Source of the DNA: Cucumis sativus
Taxonomy: Eukaryota > Streptophyta > Magnoliopsida > Cucurbitales > Cucurbitaceae
Direction: 5' to 3'
DNA: 64,000 bases
Assembly: GCF_000004075.3 (NCBI RefSeq)
Contig: NC_026661.2
Location: 17,512,307-17,576,306, forward strand
The position numbers were made by a program, and so were the translations under genes. The notes below the pieces were generated by a model that worked only from the letters and a program-made list of their open reading frames with translations, was not told the DNA's origin and did not search any database. Below, one piece after another: positions 12,508 through 24,798 of this stretch (positions are counted from its first letter, which is position 1; every line of letters starts with the position of its first letter).

Positions 12508-12636
12508 TTAAGCAGGCATACCCAAGATGATTGTTGCAGCTTGAAGACTTGTCATGGAAGACTCGTTGATTTCTTTCGACCCGTGCATAACTCTACTATC
12601 AATGCCTTGACCAGTTGAAGTGTGACGTTGGTAGGA
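12508..12636 (-). CDS. Orphan exon-like ORF, 42 residues, unrecognised
   Basis: Minus-strand frame bounded by an upstream TAA at 12637-12639 and a terminal TAA at 12508-12510. It reads 'SYQRHTSTGQGIDSRVMHGS' then continues to 'SLQAATIILGMPA'. Its composition (polar start, helical end, little AT-driven Lys/Asn/Ile bias) looks like the last exon of a real protein. A CAG acceptor lies a little upstream. I see no further exons and cannot name the family. It may be a captured gene fragment, the tail of a gene I failed to assemble, or chance. Confidence 0.3.
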   Translation of the reverse strand, partial: SYQRHTSTGQGIDSRVMHGSKEINESSMTSLQAATIILGMPA

Positions 12637-12639
12637 TTA

Positions 12640-13179
12640 GTAACAAAATTTACCTGAAACAAACTAGAACAATATTTTTTAATTAAGTAAAAACAGACCA
12701 ACTAAACACATTAATAGAAAGGTAAGCAGTGAAGTAAAATAACAAGTAATAACAATCAAAAAAGAAAAAAAAAATTGCATTTTTGAACATGCATGTACTG
12801 TGTTTTACCACTAACAATTTAACATGATAAAACAATACCCTAACCAAAATTCTTAAAGGACGATTACATTTCTGTTGTTATGAATGCCAACATTGTTTTA
12901 GTGTTTTTACTACAAGCAATAATCCACCCGATGGCTGATGAAAGAGGACATACGACAACTTGATTGATGCTTTTCAGTTTCAAGCTCAGCTTGTAACATT
13001 TTACAAACATATTTCCAATTCACATAAATTTACAGAGAGTTTGTCATACCAATTGAGTAACAAGTGTTAATATGACTAGAATCAATGGAAGAATATAGGC
13101 AATCAAATAGCATGGTAAAACGGTAAAGCTGCTTCATTCATTCATCATAGAAATTTGGCTATCATGTACAAACTAATCC
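12640..13179. other. Non-coding intergenic stretch
   Basis: AT-rich sequence without a recognisable gene or repeat structure. Confidence 0.4.
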
Positions 13180-13735
13180 AAGGAGGAGCCACATTTACCT
13201 TGTATTCTTTATTCTACCAAATACGTACAGTACTTGCAGATTTATTAATATGTTGGAGAATTGTATCTTGTTTGATGTTTTTGGTTTGTAGGTTAATCTT
13301 ACTAATAAAAATCATTGTGTAGAGACCCAACTTTAATTTAGATCATAAGTCTTGCATATGAATTAAGTTTAATGTTGATGAAACTCATTAATTCAGTTGC
13401 TAGCTAACTTCTATTGTTGTTATACCTGCAGGATTCAAACACAATTATACCTGACTGTATTGGAAATATGTTTAAGAGTGGAGAAGGATTCTAATTAACT
13501 AATTGCTTCTCTTTAATTTGTTCGTTTAATTTGAACCTGTGAGTATCCAATTTTTGGTGTAATATATCTATTAGAATAGTCATTTTACAAGTTATCTTTT
13601 TATGTAAGCTTCATAGATGTAGTTTCAAAGTAAGTTAATGAGGTATAAAGACAATAATGTAGAATATAAAGGCAAAATTTATGAATATAAACATAGAAGA
13701 AATTCATGAGTCTACCCGTAAGTGTTGTTCTATTA
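13180..13735. repeat. Duplicated PPR downstream flank (copy A)
   Basis: Aligns by eye to 24276-24798, the sequence immediately 3' of the intact PPR gene. Shared landmarks include 'AATATGTTGGAGAATTG', 'TTAATGTTGATGAAACTCAT' and 'TTATACCTGCAGGATTC' in the same order. Small indels separate the copies, including about 24 extra bases here near 13650-13675. It shows that the PPR fragment next to it arrived with its flank. Confidence 0.85.
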
Positions 13736-14005
13736 TCAATGTCAACACTCTTGGTCTGAACATCTTGGAAGCACTCTAAAAATTCATGATATCTTTTATC
13801 TTTGCACCCTTGGCAACGACTGTGGTGCAAATGCTAGCATCGGGCAACACATCCCTTTGAACCATCTCATGGAGAAGTAGTTCAACCACCTCCTCCATTT
13901 ATTACTCTGGCCGAAACTACACATAAGGGTATTATAAGTAATTATGTCACGAGCATAACCATTTTCTTGGCTTACATGCTTGTCCCGTTCTACAAAATAA
14001 GATTC
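13736..14005 (-). pseudogene. 3' fragment of an RFL-type PPR gene
   Basis: Minus-strand sequence homologous to the last repeats and C-terminus of the PPR gene at 24799-26664, compared by nucleotide alignment. The reading frame is interrupted. About 32 bases corresponding to 25035-25066 are missing near 13980. Similarity stops at about 14005 (counterpart near 25087). Only about the last 90 codons remain, so this is a dead relic. Confidence 0.8.
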
Positions 14006-15630
14006 AAATATTTAAAAATAAAAACTTAATTCATAGATCTCTCTATAAATCTTTCCATTTTTTGTTGTTGTTATATTTCGTAAATAGTTTCATTGGTTTG
14101 CTATTCAAAATAACTTCTATGTTTATATAAATTTTGGTTGTTTGGTTATTAGGTTTTGTAAATTTTTCTACGATATAGTGGATACCAATGTAACCCTTGT
14201 GTCAACCAAACCAATAGAAGCATGGAAGTATCAATTTCTATAATTGCCAAGAGCTATAAGTGATAGGGGTGTTTAAATAACCCGTGTAAATGAGTTTAGA
14301 AAATTTTTTAGACCAACCCAAAAGTTTAAGCTGGTCGCTGAAGACAAATTTAATTAGAGTTGTCAATAAGAATAGCAAATAATGAGTTTTACCTTGGGAA
14401 AATAGCAAAAATAATTTTAAATTGTTAGAATAGCAAAACATAAAAATTAGAAAAATAAATAAATGAAACAATTCTTCAAATGCCTCTATCAAATATGAAA
14501 AGTACAATTATTCACCTAAACACCAAATACACTATAATTGAAATAACATATGTCAGATAAAAATTTCTCCAAAAACATAAATATTAGAAAAGTTGTCGCT
14601 AATGAAAAGTTCCACCTCATGTTTGCAAAATTTGAAATTTATTTCAAAGATAAAGATGAAGTTCATTTGAAATGGGTAATTACAAAATTGAGACACATTC
14701 AATCCAAAAGTTTGACTTTACACATGTGGAACAGTCATAGTCAAAAGCTTCAAGTTGAAAAGTGGAGTATTGTTAATATTATAATAAAAATGGAATTATG
14801 AAATTATACCATAGAATTCAAAACTTATATACATCCAAGTAAGATACGCATGGGTGAGTTCGTCAACTCAAATCGACGAGTTCGTTATACATTCGAGATT
14901 CATTTGAGCTCTTATCTCTTGTTTGCAAGAAAATATTTCTCTCTTATTGTGTTTGTATCTTGTCGGTTGTCTCTTTCTCAATCTCCTTCTTTTTTCTCTA
15001 ATAAAACCTAAAAGAAGAAGATTCAAATAATTGAAAAATTGTAACTGAGGCATAATTAAATTCTAAAATTTAAATTCAAATTATTATTAAAACTATTATA
15101 TTTTATTGTGATATCATTAGCTCATTAACCCAGGGCATGTAAAATGTTTGTAACTTTGAGTTAAGTTGTGAATTCAATGTATTTGGTGTCATTTTTTAAA
15201 AGAAAAATAATTTGCTTTACAATTACTTGAAGCCATAATAGATAATTTCGAAAATGAGAGTTTTATGGAATTTGTATTTCAATTACTTGAAGCCATAATA
15301 GATAATTTTGCTTATTTAACAATAGCAACACCAAGCAAGAACTGAAAAATATTACTATTCAAAGCCAAAAATAAGATTTTAAAATTCAATTTAAATTTGA
15401 AACAAATAAGTATGTTTCCATTTCTCTTAAAGATGAAAGTAATAAAATAAATACATAACATATGTTTTTTAAAAAAATCTTACATTACGACATTGTTTAA
15501 CCAAAAATTTCATACATTAAGACAACAATGCCATGAATGACATCTAAGTTTTAAATAAAAATCATAACACAAAACTCTTGAATTTACAGCTCTGCTCATT
15601 GCGGTTGTAGTTTATCCATTAAGATATCCA
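14006..15630. other. AT-rich intergenic region
   Basis: No recognisable gene. The plus-strand open frame 14550-14801 is Lys-rich and unrecognised. 'AATAGCAAA' motifs recur at 14363-14440. The exact direct repeat at 15220/15280 is listed separately. The NSN1 3' UTR probably lies at the right edge. Confidence 0.45.
15220..15308. repeat. 29-bp exact direct repeat, 60 bp apart
   Basis: The 29 bases at 15220-15248 recur unchanged at 15280-15308; the core is 'ACTTGAAGCCATAATAGATA'. The 31-bp spacer is unrelated AT-rich sequence. Confidence 0.9.
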
Positions 15631-18600
15631 TCATTTTTTTTTGAAGTCCACTTTAAAATCGTAATCATCATCTTCCATAGCATCTGTAGACACTGATGAT
15701 ATACTATTGTTTGCCTTCTTTCTCCTTTTCTTCTCTGCTTTCCTCATTTTTGTATTTAAAATACCTTCTACTGAATACAGCTTTTCGTTTTGCCTGCTAG
15801 TTGCATCTTGTCCCTTTACTTTGCTCGTGTCGTCGTTGTCTTTCTCATCTTGCTCCATCGATTCGTCCTCGCTATTATCCATTGCATTTTCCAGGATTTT
15901 GCCATCTTGTATAGACGGCTCAACATTCTCATTCTAAATAACGAAAAATCATTCAGTTATGAGAAAACATGCAAATCCATTAAAAATGGTTTAGATGTGA
16001 GTGAGGGTAAAAGAAAAAGAAGCATACATTTGGCTCTTGCATGTTCTCATCAAAATTCAGTGGACAGCTAGGGGGAACTTCAACTGGATTGAAATCATTA
16101 ACGGACTTGAGGCTTCCAATGAATGAAGATTCACCACCATAAACTTCGTCAATGTTGAAATCTTTCCCAAGCTCGGTGACAATCCTTGCCTCTGAAGGCT
16201 CTACCTGACTTCTAATGGGTGGCATTGTGTAGTATGGAATTTTACCTTCGTTCCAATCATGTAGAACAATTCTAGCAGCAGCTCCAATATCCACAATTCC
16301 CCCTTTCTTAAGTTTTCCCCGAATAACAGCTACCTTTTGCAGAAAATCGTCGACCGTATCAAAGCTTGAAAGCTTATAGAGAGTTACTAAGGTTTTGGAA
16401 GGACAGAGCTTCAAGATCTCCTTAACTATGATATCCAAAAGTAGTAAATAAGCTTTTGAATACAGAACTCAAGGATTACAAAAAGAAGGAAAACACTGAA
16501 AAATCAATTTACCAGGAGCAACAGGATCTTCCAATTTTTCAATTCTTTTGCAATTTCGCAAAGCTATAGATGGCTCGTTTTCTTTAGATCTTAGCATCAC
16601 AACACCAGGGCAATCCAACAACTTGACATTCTTGTCTAAATGGACCTCTTGCATCGATCTCGTTAATCCTGGTGTAGCACCAACATTGACAACGTGGGAT
16701 CGCTTCAAACTGTTAATAAGACTGCTTTTGCCAACATTAGGCAGGCCAATAACACCCACGGTTATTGATTTTTTAATCTGTCAGATTCAAAATATACAAC
16801 AGACCACATCAATTAACCAAAAACAATTTGGATAAGAAGTCAATTAACCAAAATTGGAAAGGAAATTCCAGATATTGATCAGAAGCAACTTTTAAAGAGG
16901 AAAAAAAATGCAGGCTAGAGAACTATTAGATGGGGCAGACGGATATCAGAACCTTTCAAGTTTCAAATGCACAAATAGAAAACACCAAATAAAACAAAAC
17001 AGAATGATCAACTTCTTAAGGTTGAAAGTATAGAAGTTTTCTATAGAACTCCCACTAATCATTGAAGTACCTCATAACTTCTTGAGTAATTCTTCAACAG
17101 TTTAATTAGAGTTTCAGCTCCAAGGCAGTCGCTACTCTGCAATAAATTGCTTGTTTTCGTTTTAGACGCCTTTGAAGATTTCCAACCTAAGTTGGACCTT
17201 TGTTCTTGCGTGCTACACTTGAAGGCAACAGCAGGCAATTCTTCTCTCAGATAATTAAGCCACTTCTCAACGGCCTCTCGAGGGACAAGATCTGTTGTGA
17301 AAAAACATAAATACATGAACAAATTTGAAATTTCTACATGAAGATCACAGCTTGTTGTAACTCACATAGCACATGATACGACTAATCCATCCACAATTTT
17401 AAGAGGAATCTAATTAGAAGTACCTGGTCACTAAGTTGATATGATTAAGATACTAGTGCCTATTTAACTTTCTTAACTTATGTTTTACATCCTTTAAATG
17501 GATTTCAACACAGCATAATACCCAGTCAAGTCACACATAAAGCAAATATGGATTGTGGGTGGGTGTGTAGGAGCAAATAATGAAACTTCAAAGAAAGAAA
17601 ACATTGAAAGCATTTTTAATAAAGGGTATAAGATACGTGTGTTGTATAGCTTCTGTTTTCCAAGCTCATGACCTTCTTCATTAGTTAGTAGAATATGGAT
17701 ACAGAGGAGAAATGTTTTACCAATTTTATTCAGAAGTAGAACAAGATGTTTATTAGGACCCGCTTTCATCACCATCTTCTCCATATCCATACAACGGGTG
17801 CCAAGGGGATCCCGTGCATCCAGAACTTCTAAAATAACATCTGATGCCTCAATGACTTTGGCCAATTCCTTGAAGAAAACCCTGTCAGAGTTATCTGCAC
17901 ATTCATAGTTAAAGACTCAATGCAAAGAAATGAACATGAATATCAAATTTTGCTTGCTCCATTGTTTATCCAAAACTCTTCATAGAAAACAACCCACGTA
18001 CCATGATTCCGGGCAGGCCCTGCAGAGCTATTTCCACCCTTGATCTCTCCTGAACTTTGATCTACAGAATCCATATTATCAGCATCTAGCAACCCCAACT
18101 TCCTCTTTTGAGCCTGGACAAGATTAAACAGTCAGATACCAGAAAACTGCTATACAGCAACATAATATATGTACCAAAATACATACACAATTCACAGGCT
18201 AATAAATATATTTTACATACATTAAAAATCTAAAATTGTTCGTGATAAAAAGTATTAAATTATAATACCCTCTCCTTCCGAGCTGCTTTCTTCTGTTCCA
18301 TCTCATCAAGAGCACGGGCCCGACGAGCTTCAAGAGCCTTGAGCTCCTGTTCCTTGAAGGGCCAATCATTGGGAATACCCGGGTCCTTCTCAACTTTGCT
18401 CTTCCCCTTGAAGCTTAGCTTCTTGGCTTCTTTTGCCTTCTTCTTGTGATGCTCCTTCACCTTTCTAATGATCTTGTACTTCTTCTTTAAACTAACCCTC
18501 TTGCTTTTACTCTCTACAAGAAACAAAACATTTTAGAGAAGAAAACTAAGTGTGCCCCAGATGCAGCAGAAAACAAAAGTATTGTGTTTACTTCCAAAAT

Positions 18601-18639
18601 TATAAATAGAACCCACTTACTTTTGCTCCTCTTCACCAT
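15631..18639 (-). CDS. NSN1: Nucleostemin-like nucleolar GTPase NSN1
   Basis: Circularly permuted YlqF/nucleostemin GTPase, required in plants and animals for pre-60S ribosome assembly in the nucleolus. Exons 18639-18621, 18513-18269, 18113-18002, 17894-17721, 17291-17071, 16777-16513, 16425-16028 and 15933-15631 join in phase to 578 aa, the family length. A Lys/Arg-rich N-terminus (residues 1-45, nucleolar targeting) precedes a basic coiled-coil-like stretch. The permuted motif order is visible: DARDPLGTR (151-159), G4 NKID (181-184), G1 GLPNVGKSS (268-276), GATPG (290-294), G3 DCPG (312-315). The tail is acidic, then Lys-rich, ending in DFKKK. Upstream sequence suggests a 5'-UTR intron. No defects seen. 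Confidence 0.95.
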
Positions 18640-19450
18640 CTTTAAGTTTCAAAAGACCAGGGGTTTGTGCAGATTTTCTTTTATTTGACCTTCACTGTCA
18701 ATACAAGTGAACGACTCAAAAAAATAGTCTTCCAAAAAATAAAATAAATGAGGCAGTACCACAAGCAAAAGACAGAAAAATTCAAGCAAACTCAACACCA
18801 CTCAAACAAATTCACACTCTAAGATAGCTTTCAATTTTGCTTGTCTTTCTGCTGATTGTGCTTTTAACTGATTATAATTATCTCGATATTTTCAAACACA
18901 ATATTTCAAATTTGTAATAGCTAAACAAAATAAATGTGTGTTTTCTTTTATCCTTTGTTCACCTTAAATTTCTGATTATGATAAGAGTAATATGTTTTTC
19001 TTCATATTTATATATGAATTCAATCTTTCTTTTTACTAATCTGTGATGCATACGTTCTTATCTTCATGTTTAATTTAGACTGGTTGAGGAGGAAATTATA
19101 AAAGATATATATATTCTTGATTTCTATGGGTGGAGAAAATCAAGTAATAAGCCAACATAAACCAACTAACAAGAAAAACCCAAAAATCAAAACCTGAGGA
19201 AGTTAAAAATGAGTGGCGGCGCGATCTCACCAACGGCACCGGCCAGGGGCTGAACTACTTCGTTTTTTGAAAGAAAAAAAACAGAGATAAGGAACCAATG
19301 TATCTCCGTTTGCTGGGAGAGGCAGGGAACAGAAGCGACTTCTTCGGAAGACTGAGGTCGCGGCAGCTCAGAGTGCAGTGTCCGGAGAAACCCGGTAAGA
19401 CGGCGGCGGGGCGGGGTTGAGTGGCTGGGAGGGATGGGACGGCTGTAAGT
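18640..19450 (-). promoter_or_regulatory. NSN1 leader, probable 5'-UTR intron and promoter
   Basis: The block at 19200-19440 is GC-richer than its surroundings, as expected for a 5' UTR and promoter. On the minus strand 'TCCTCAGGTTTTG' near 19199 is a plausible donor for a UTR intron ending close to the ATG at 18639. Inferred, not proven. Confidence 0.4.
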
Positions 19451-21993
19451 AAAATAGGGTTTAAGAGAAATAAAGAAAAGTTTATGGAAACGGAAAAAAG
19501 AAAAAGAATAAATGACCGATGAAAATATATGGAAAGGAAAATGGAAAATAGAAAATAGGTTGGAAAAAAAAAGTTATTACTAATCGTGAAAAATAAATTA
19601 TTATAGTTTGTATTTGAAAAATAGGACTATTACATACTCCAAATTATAATTAAAATAAATATTTGTTGTCTTAAATTATATCTAATTTTTTGTATTATTA
19701 TATTTAGTTGTACATATATTTAGGTATGTAATTTAAATTATATTTTTTTTATAAATTTATACAAACTAGTTTATTATAGTATACGTCTATTATAAAATTT
19801 TATAATTATGTTAAATATGTAAATTGTATAATAAATTTAATGTTTTCTGTACAAATCATATTTAGATTTTATTCGTTTTGAAAATAAAGTTTAATAGTTT
19901 TTTTTTTCTGTGGTCGGACTCATTTGAAGAAAAAAAGTCATGTTTTTTTTAATCTGATAATGTGCTGAACTCAAATTAAAATAAACTAATATTTTAACCA
20001 TTTTAATTTTCAATTAAAAATTATAATTTTTCTAATGACTTATATTTGAGGAATAAAAAAGTCATAAAGTTTTGAGTTTTTATTTTTATTTGGTCACTAA
20101 ATTTGTGTGAGTAATTTTTAAGTTAAAAAAATAGTAATGTGTGTATATATCAATACAAAAAATGATGTGTGTACTGAATATGTGAAAAGATAATTATAAT
20201 GGTTAAAATATAATTATTAAGAAAAAGTATTTATAGTTTGAAAAAAGATTGAAAAATTATTACTAACTAGACTAAACCTATTCTTTTTATTTTCCCTTCC
20301 AAAGACTGAAAAGAACTGTTTGGTGCGCATATTCAAAATCAAATGATTGAGAATTAAATTAAGATGGAATGGAGTTATGTCAGAGAAATATAGATGCCCG
20401 TTGGTTATGAATTTACAAGCTTAGCTAATATGTTTAGTTTTTTTAATGGTATATTATAACTTTATCATTTATAAAAAATTTAATTGATTTCATTTTTTTC
20501 CTTTTTTATATATAAAAATAAAGAAATTATATATTTATTCACTCAAAACAATAAAAAATTTCACTAACTACTTTCACTAAAAAAAAATCTTATTTAATAT
20601 ATAAAAATATAAACAAATTTTTACCAGTAATATTTGTTAGTCAAATCAATTCAAATTATTTAAATATTTAATTTATTTGATTTGTCATCCAAAAATTATG
20701 AAAAACAGCAAATCCCTCAAATTCCAAAAATATTAAGATTTATAGCAAAACCATTGGCTACTATTTTTTTTCGATTATACCTAAAATTCATTTTTTTACT
20801 GATAGCGTATTGGTACAAAGAACCAGACAGAATATTTGTAAGTTCACGGATACAATATATTTACGATTAAGATTCAGTTTTAGAAAATCTTAATTAAATA
20901 TAATATTTTTGGACTAGATAAGATTGCACCACCACCATCTCCTATTTATATGAGATTTTTTAATTCTTAGAATTTAAATAAATTAATTAACATTTTACTT
21001 CTATCATTCATACAACATGCGTTTTAAAACGATTTTAATTCAAATGTTAGGTAATACCCCTGAAATAATTCCCAATTAATCATATTTCATAATATTTATC
21101 ATATAGTATAATACATATTTTTTCTAAATTGTCCCTTTGAATTCAAATTTAGTTCATACTCTAAGATAGCAAAGATAAATTCAACATGTATATTTCAAAC
21201 TATTTATAAAAAAAAATTAAAATTATTAATTTGATATATAAATGTTTGCATACACTGTATTTGATTTTTACACATTGTATTTGAAATGGTCAGAAACGTG
21301 AACATTAAATAATTTATATTTCTCTGAACATCATTTGTATTTCTCCAATTTCTTTTTCAAACGGGTGATAGGAAGTCTAGAGTATATAATCCAGTTTATA
21401 CTATGAAAATAATCATCAAGAATTCAAGTGGAGATGTGCTACAAGTTAACTTTTAAACGTACACAATGAGTTTCTTTCCCTTACGTCCTGTCTTACTATG
21501 CCTTAGCTAATTTTCATACCCGTTGACCTTAAACTATCAAGAAACTCCATTTACCATTAGGCCTCTATTGCCTAGAGTAAAAGGGGAGACATCATTTGGC
21601 CTGAAATGTGACAAAAGAATAAGAATTAGAACTTCTTGTGTGCTTCCATGTAAGTTATGCGTTTTTGTTGGGAGGTGGGGTGGATGTGGATAGCCATTAT
21701 TAATCAGAATTCAGAAGTCATTGCAATATCATTTATTTGGAGTTTCTTAAATCATCTTCAATGCATCATCACATTTTATAGCTTCTATTCCACTACTTTG
21801 GAGAAAGCAGTAACTGGCTTATGAGCAGAAAGATTTACAAATGTTCAATCAACCATGGTCTATCCCTTAGAGAAGGGGGTGTGCAAGAATAAAAAGTTGC
21901 ATCAAATGTGGAACCTCAAAATCTTAACATTAGAACTGAAGGCCAAAATTTGCAAATTGGGTGGGCAATCAAAAAAAATATTCAATATCAATC
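19451..21993. other. AT-rich intergenic region
   Basis: Strongly AT-rich with homopolymer runs. The open frame 20682-20870 has no recognised similarity and lies in low-complexity sequence. No gene, RNA or clear transposon end found. Confidence 0.5.
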
Positions 21994-23750
21994 TCAATGC
22001 TCTTGGACCGGAAATCTTAGAAGCAAGTCTACACATTCTTGATATTTTTCATCGTTGCAGAGCATGTCAACGACTATGGTGCAACTGGCAGCGTTCAGTG
22101 ACGCATCCTTTTGAACATCTTATGGAGAAGGTTAACCACCTCCTCTAATTTATTACTTTCACAGAAACCACGAAGAAGGGTATTATAAGTAATTATGTCA
22201 GGAGTACAACCATTTTCTTCCATCTTTTCCATCTTTTCAAACAAAATATTTGCCTTATCCACTTGTTCCACTCTACAAAACCCATGGATCATAATGTTAC
22301 ATGTCACAACATTTGGTTGAAGCCCTTCCTGGGATAGTTGTTTGAAAAACTCCCAAGCAATTTCAACTTTGCCTGCTTTACATAGGCCATCAATTAAACG
22401 ACTATAGCTTTCAAAGTCCAATTTGAAGTTGTATGATTTTAACTCATTAAAAAGTTCCATCGCTTCAAATAAAACACCATTCTTACACAAACCATCTAAG
22501 AAAATAACATATATACAAGAATCTACAGAAATACCAGAAGCTTTCATGACACCAAATAGCTTATTTGCATCACCAACCTTGCCGGTTTGCAAAAGTCCTG
22601 TTAACAAGGTACTATATGTTTTCACATTTGGTCTCTTTCCCACTTGAGGCATTTCATTGTAAAGGTTCATTGCTTCTTCCACCTTCCAAATTTTACAATA
22701 CCCGTTAATTAGTATAGTGTAGCTGATCTCATTATGTTCGCATCCTTTGCTTGGCATACTAAGAAACAGTTTTCTGGCACTACTCAAATCACCAATCTTA
22801 CAAAACCCATCAATCAGTGAATTATAAGTAACCAAATCAAGAATGATACCTCTTTGAATCGTGACCTCAAGCAACTTCTTAGCCTCAATAACCTTTCCTT
22901 CCTTGCAAAGAATATCAATCAGCACATTAAATTGGACAAGATTTGGTTGAACACCTTGATCCACCATCTCATTGAACAAACGTTTAGACTCCTCCAACTT
23001 TCCAGCACAACAAAATCCATGAACCAAGGAGCTATATGAAATGACATTGGGAATCATTCCTTGAGCTTTCATTTCCTCAAAAATTTCCTTTGCCTCATCT
23101 TCATGTCCAACCTTACAAAGCCCATCTATGATGATATTATATGAAATAAATCAGGCTTACAATTAATTCCATATTGACTAGTGTCATTGACCATTTATTA
23201 ATGCAACTTGGGCGTACAACCTTAACTTTTGCATTCTCAGAAATAACCATGTGGCTACACTAATCCTATGCACCCTACACAATCCCTTAATCAAGGTGTT
23301 ATATGTGACTATATCAGGAATATAGCCTCTCCTTAAAATCCCCGTCATGGCCGCAAGACCTTCGCTAACCCGATTCAAATTACAAAGGCAATTCGCCAAT
23401 ATATTCAGTGTGAAGAGATCAGGGGAAAGTCCAGCAAGGTGCATTTTATTATAGAGAGAAAATAGTTGAGAGTAATGGTTAATCTTTGCAAGCCCACCAA
23501 GTAAGCGATTGAAAGAAGAAATGGAGGGGATAGGATATGAACGCATCATTAGGTCAAAGAAATGAAATGCTTGAATCACATCAATGTTACCTGTCTTGCA
23601 ATTGCGTAGGAACGATGAAAGACGGTGTTGAAACGAAATCCCTCTGTCATTGAAAGCAAGTAATATAGGATTAGGATGGTTTGTAGAGGAAGTTTGGGGA
23701 ACTGAAGATGGAATTGGCGAAGAGTGAAAACACACACATAGCACAAAACA
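21994..23750 (-). pseudogene. RFL-type PPR pseudogene
   Basis: Sister of the intact PPR gene just upstream. At least three lesions show it is broken. (1) The N-terminal frame opens directly after a TAA with no in-frame ATG; the nearby ATG at about 23751 is out of frame, and the usual first 20 residues are missing. (2) At 23140-23215 about 90 bases covering most of the fourth PPR repeat are deleted and the frame shifts. (3) Near 22110 a small indel moves the last repeat out of frame, giving an early TGA at 22095; the old frame then runs on to a stop at 21994-21996. Between lesions two long frames (23744-23184 and 23072-22095) still read as clean PPR repeats, so inactivation is recent. Confidence 0.88.
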
Positions 23751-24275
23751 TTAAAAGAAAAAAAAGAAGAATAGCCAATGAAGAGGAGTTACCTCATTGA
23801 TAAAAATAATGCTACAAAGAAAATATGAAAAAAATAAATAATTTGACTATAATACTACAACAAAATTCGAGTAAAAAAAAAAGGAAGAGAAAGTTGAAAG
23901 AGACAAAAAAAGAAAGGGAGGAATGTTATCTAATAATAATGGTTTAATTTCGCTATTTTAGAGAGAAAAAAAAGAGATATTATTAGTGATTATTTGTAAT
24001 GTGAGATTATTTTTTTAGTGTATAGAGATTTTGTTTTTCAAATCTATACTGTGCAAAATAAGGAGGAAAAGCCCAACAAAAGATATTTGAATTTATTTGT
24101 ACAACAACTCGGCATCTTGGAATAAAACAAGTGAAACTAACTCTTAACCCAAAATTTTATATTTTCCTTCCTAATCTTTCATTTATAAATAGGTCTCCAC
24201 CGTAACCAACATAGAGACTAATCTTTGGTGACTGAAAGAGCTGAAATAAAGAATTGACACTTCACTTTATATTTT
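23751..24275. other. Short intergenic region, no gene
   Basis: Purine-rich and AT-rich sequence upstream of the PPR pseudogene. It may contain its former promoter, but no element is clear. Confidence 0.4.
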
Positions 24276-24798
24276 CAAGGAGGAGCCACTTTATCCTTAT
24301 AAGATTCTACCAAATTTGTATAGTTACAGATTTTTTAATATGTTGGAGAATTGTGTTTTGTTTGATGTTATTGGTTTGTAGGTTAATCTTACTAATAGAA
24401 TCATTGTGTACAGACCCAATTTTAATTTAGATAATAAGTCTTGTATATGAATTAAGTTTAATGTTGATGAAACTCATTAATTCAGTTGCTAGTTAACTTC
24501 TATTGTTGTTATACCTGCAGGATTCAAACACAACTACAACTTACTGTATTGGACATATGTTTAAACATGGAGAAGAATTCTAATTAACTAATTGCTTCTC
24601 TTTAATTTGTTGGTTTAATTTGAACTTGTGAGTATCCAAAATTTGGTGTGATATATCTATTAGAACAGTCATTTTTACAGGTTTTGGTTATGCAAGTTTC
24701 ATAGATCTAAATCAAAGCAAGTTAATGAGGTATAAAGACAAAATTAATGAATATAAACATAGAAGAAATTCATGAGTCTACCAGTGAGTGTTATTCTA
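24276..24798. repeat. PPR downstream flank (copy B of the duplication)
   Basis: Non-coding sequence 3' of the intact PPR gene, repeated at 13180-13735 next to the PPR fragment. This is probably the source copy, because the gene it adjoins is complete. Confidence 0.85.

Noticed and set aside
20682..20870. 62-codon frame in AT-rich intergenic DNA
   Set aside because: No recognisable family; surrounded by low-complexity sequence.
22423..23039. Plus-strand frames over the PPR pseudogene
   Set aside because: Antisense shadows of PPR repeats.
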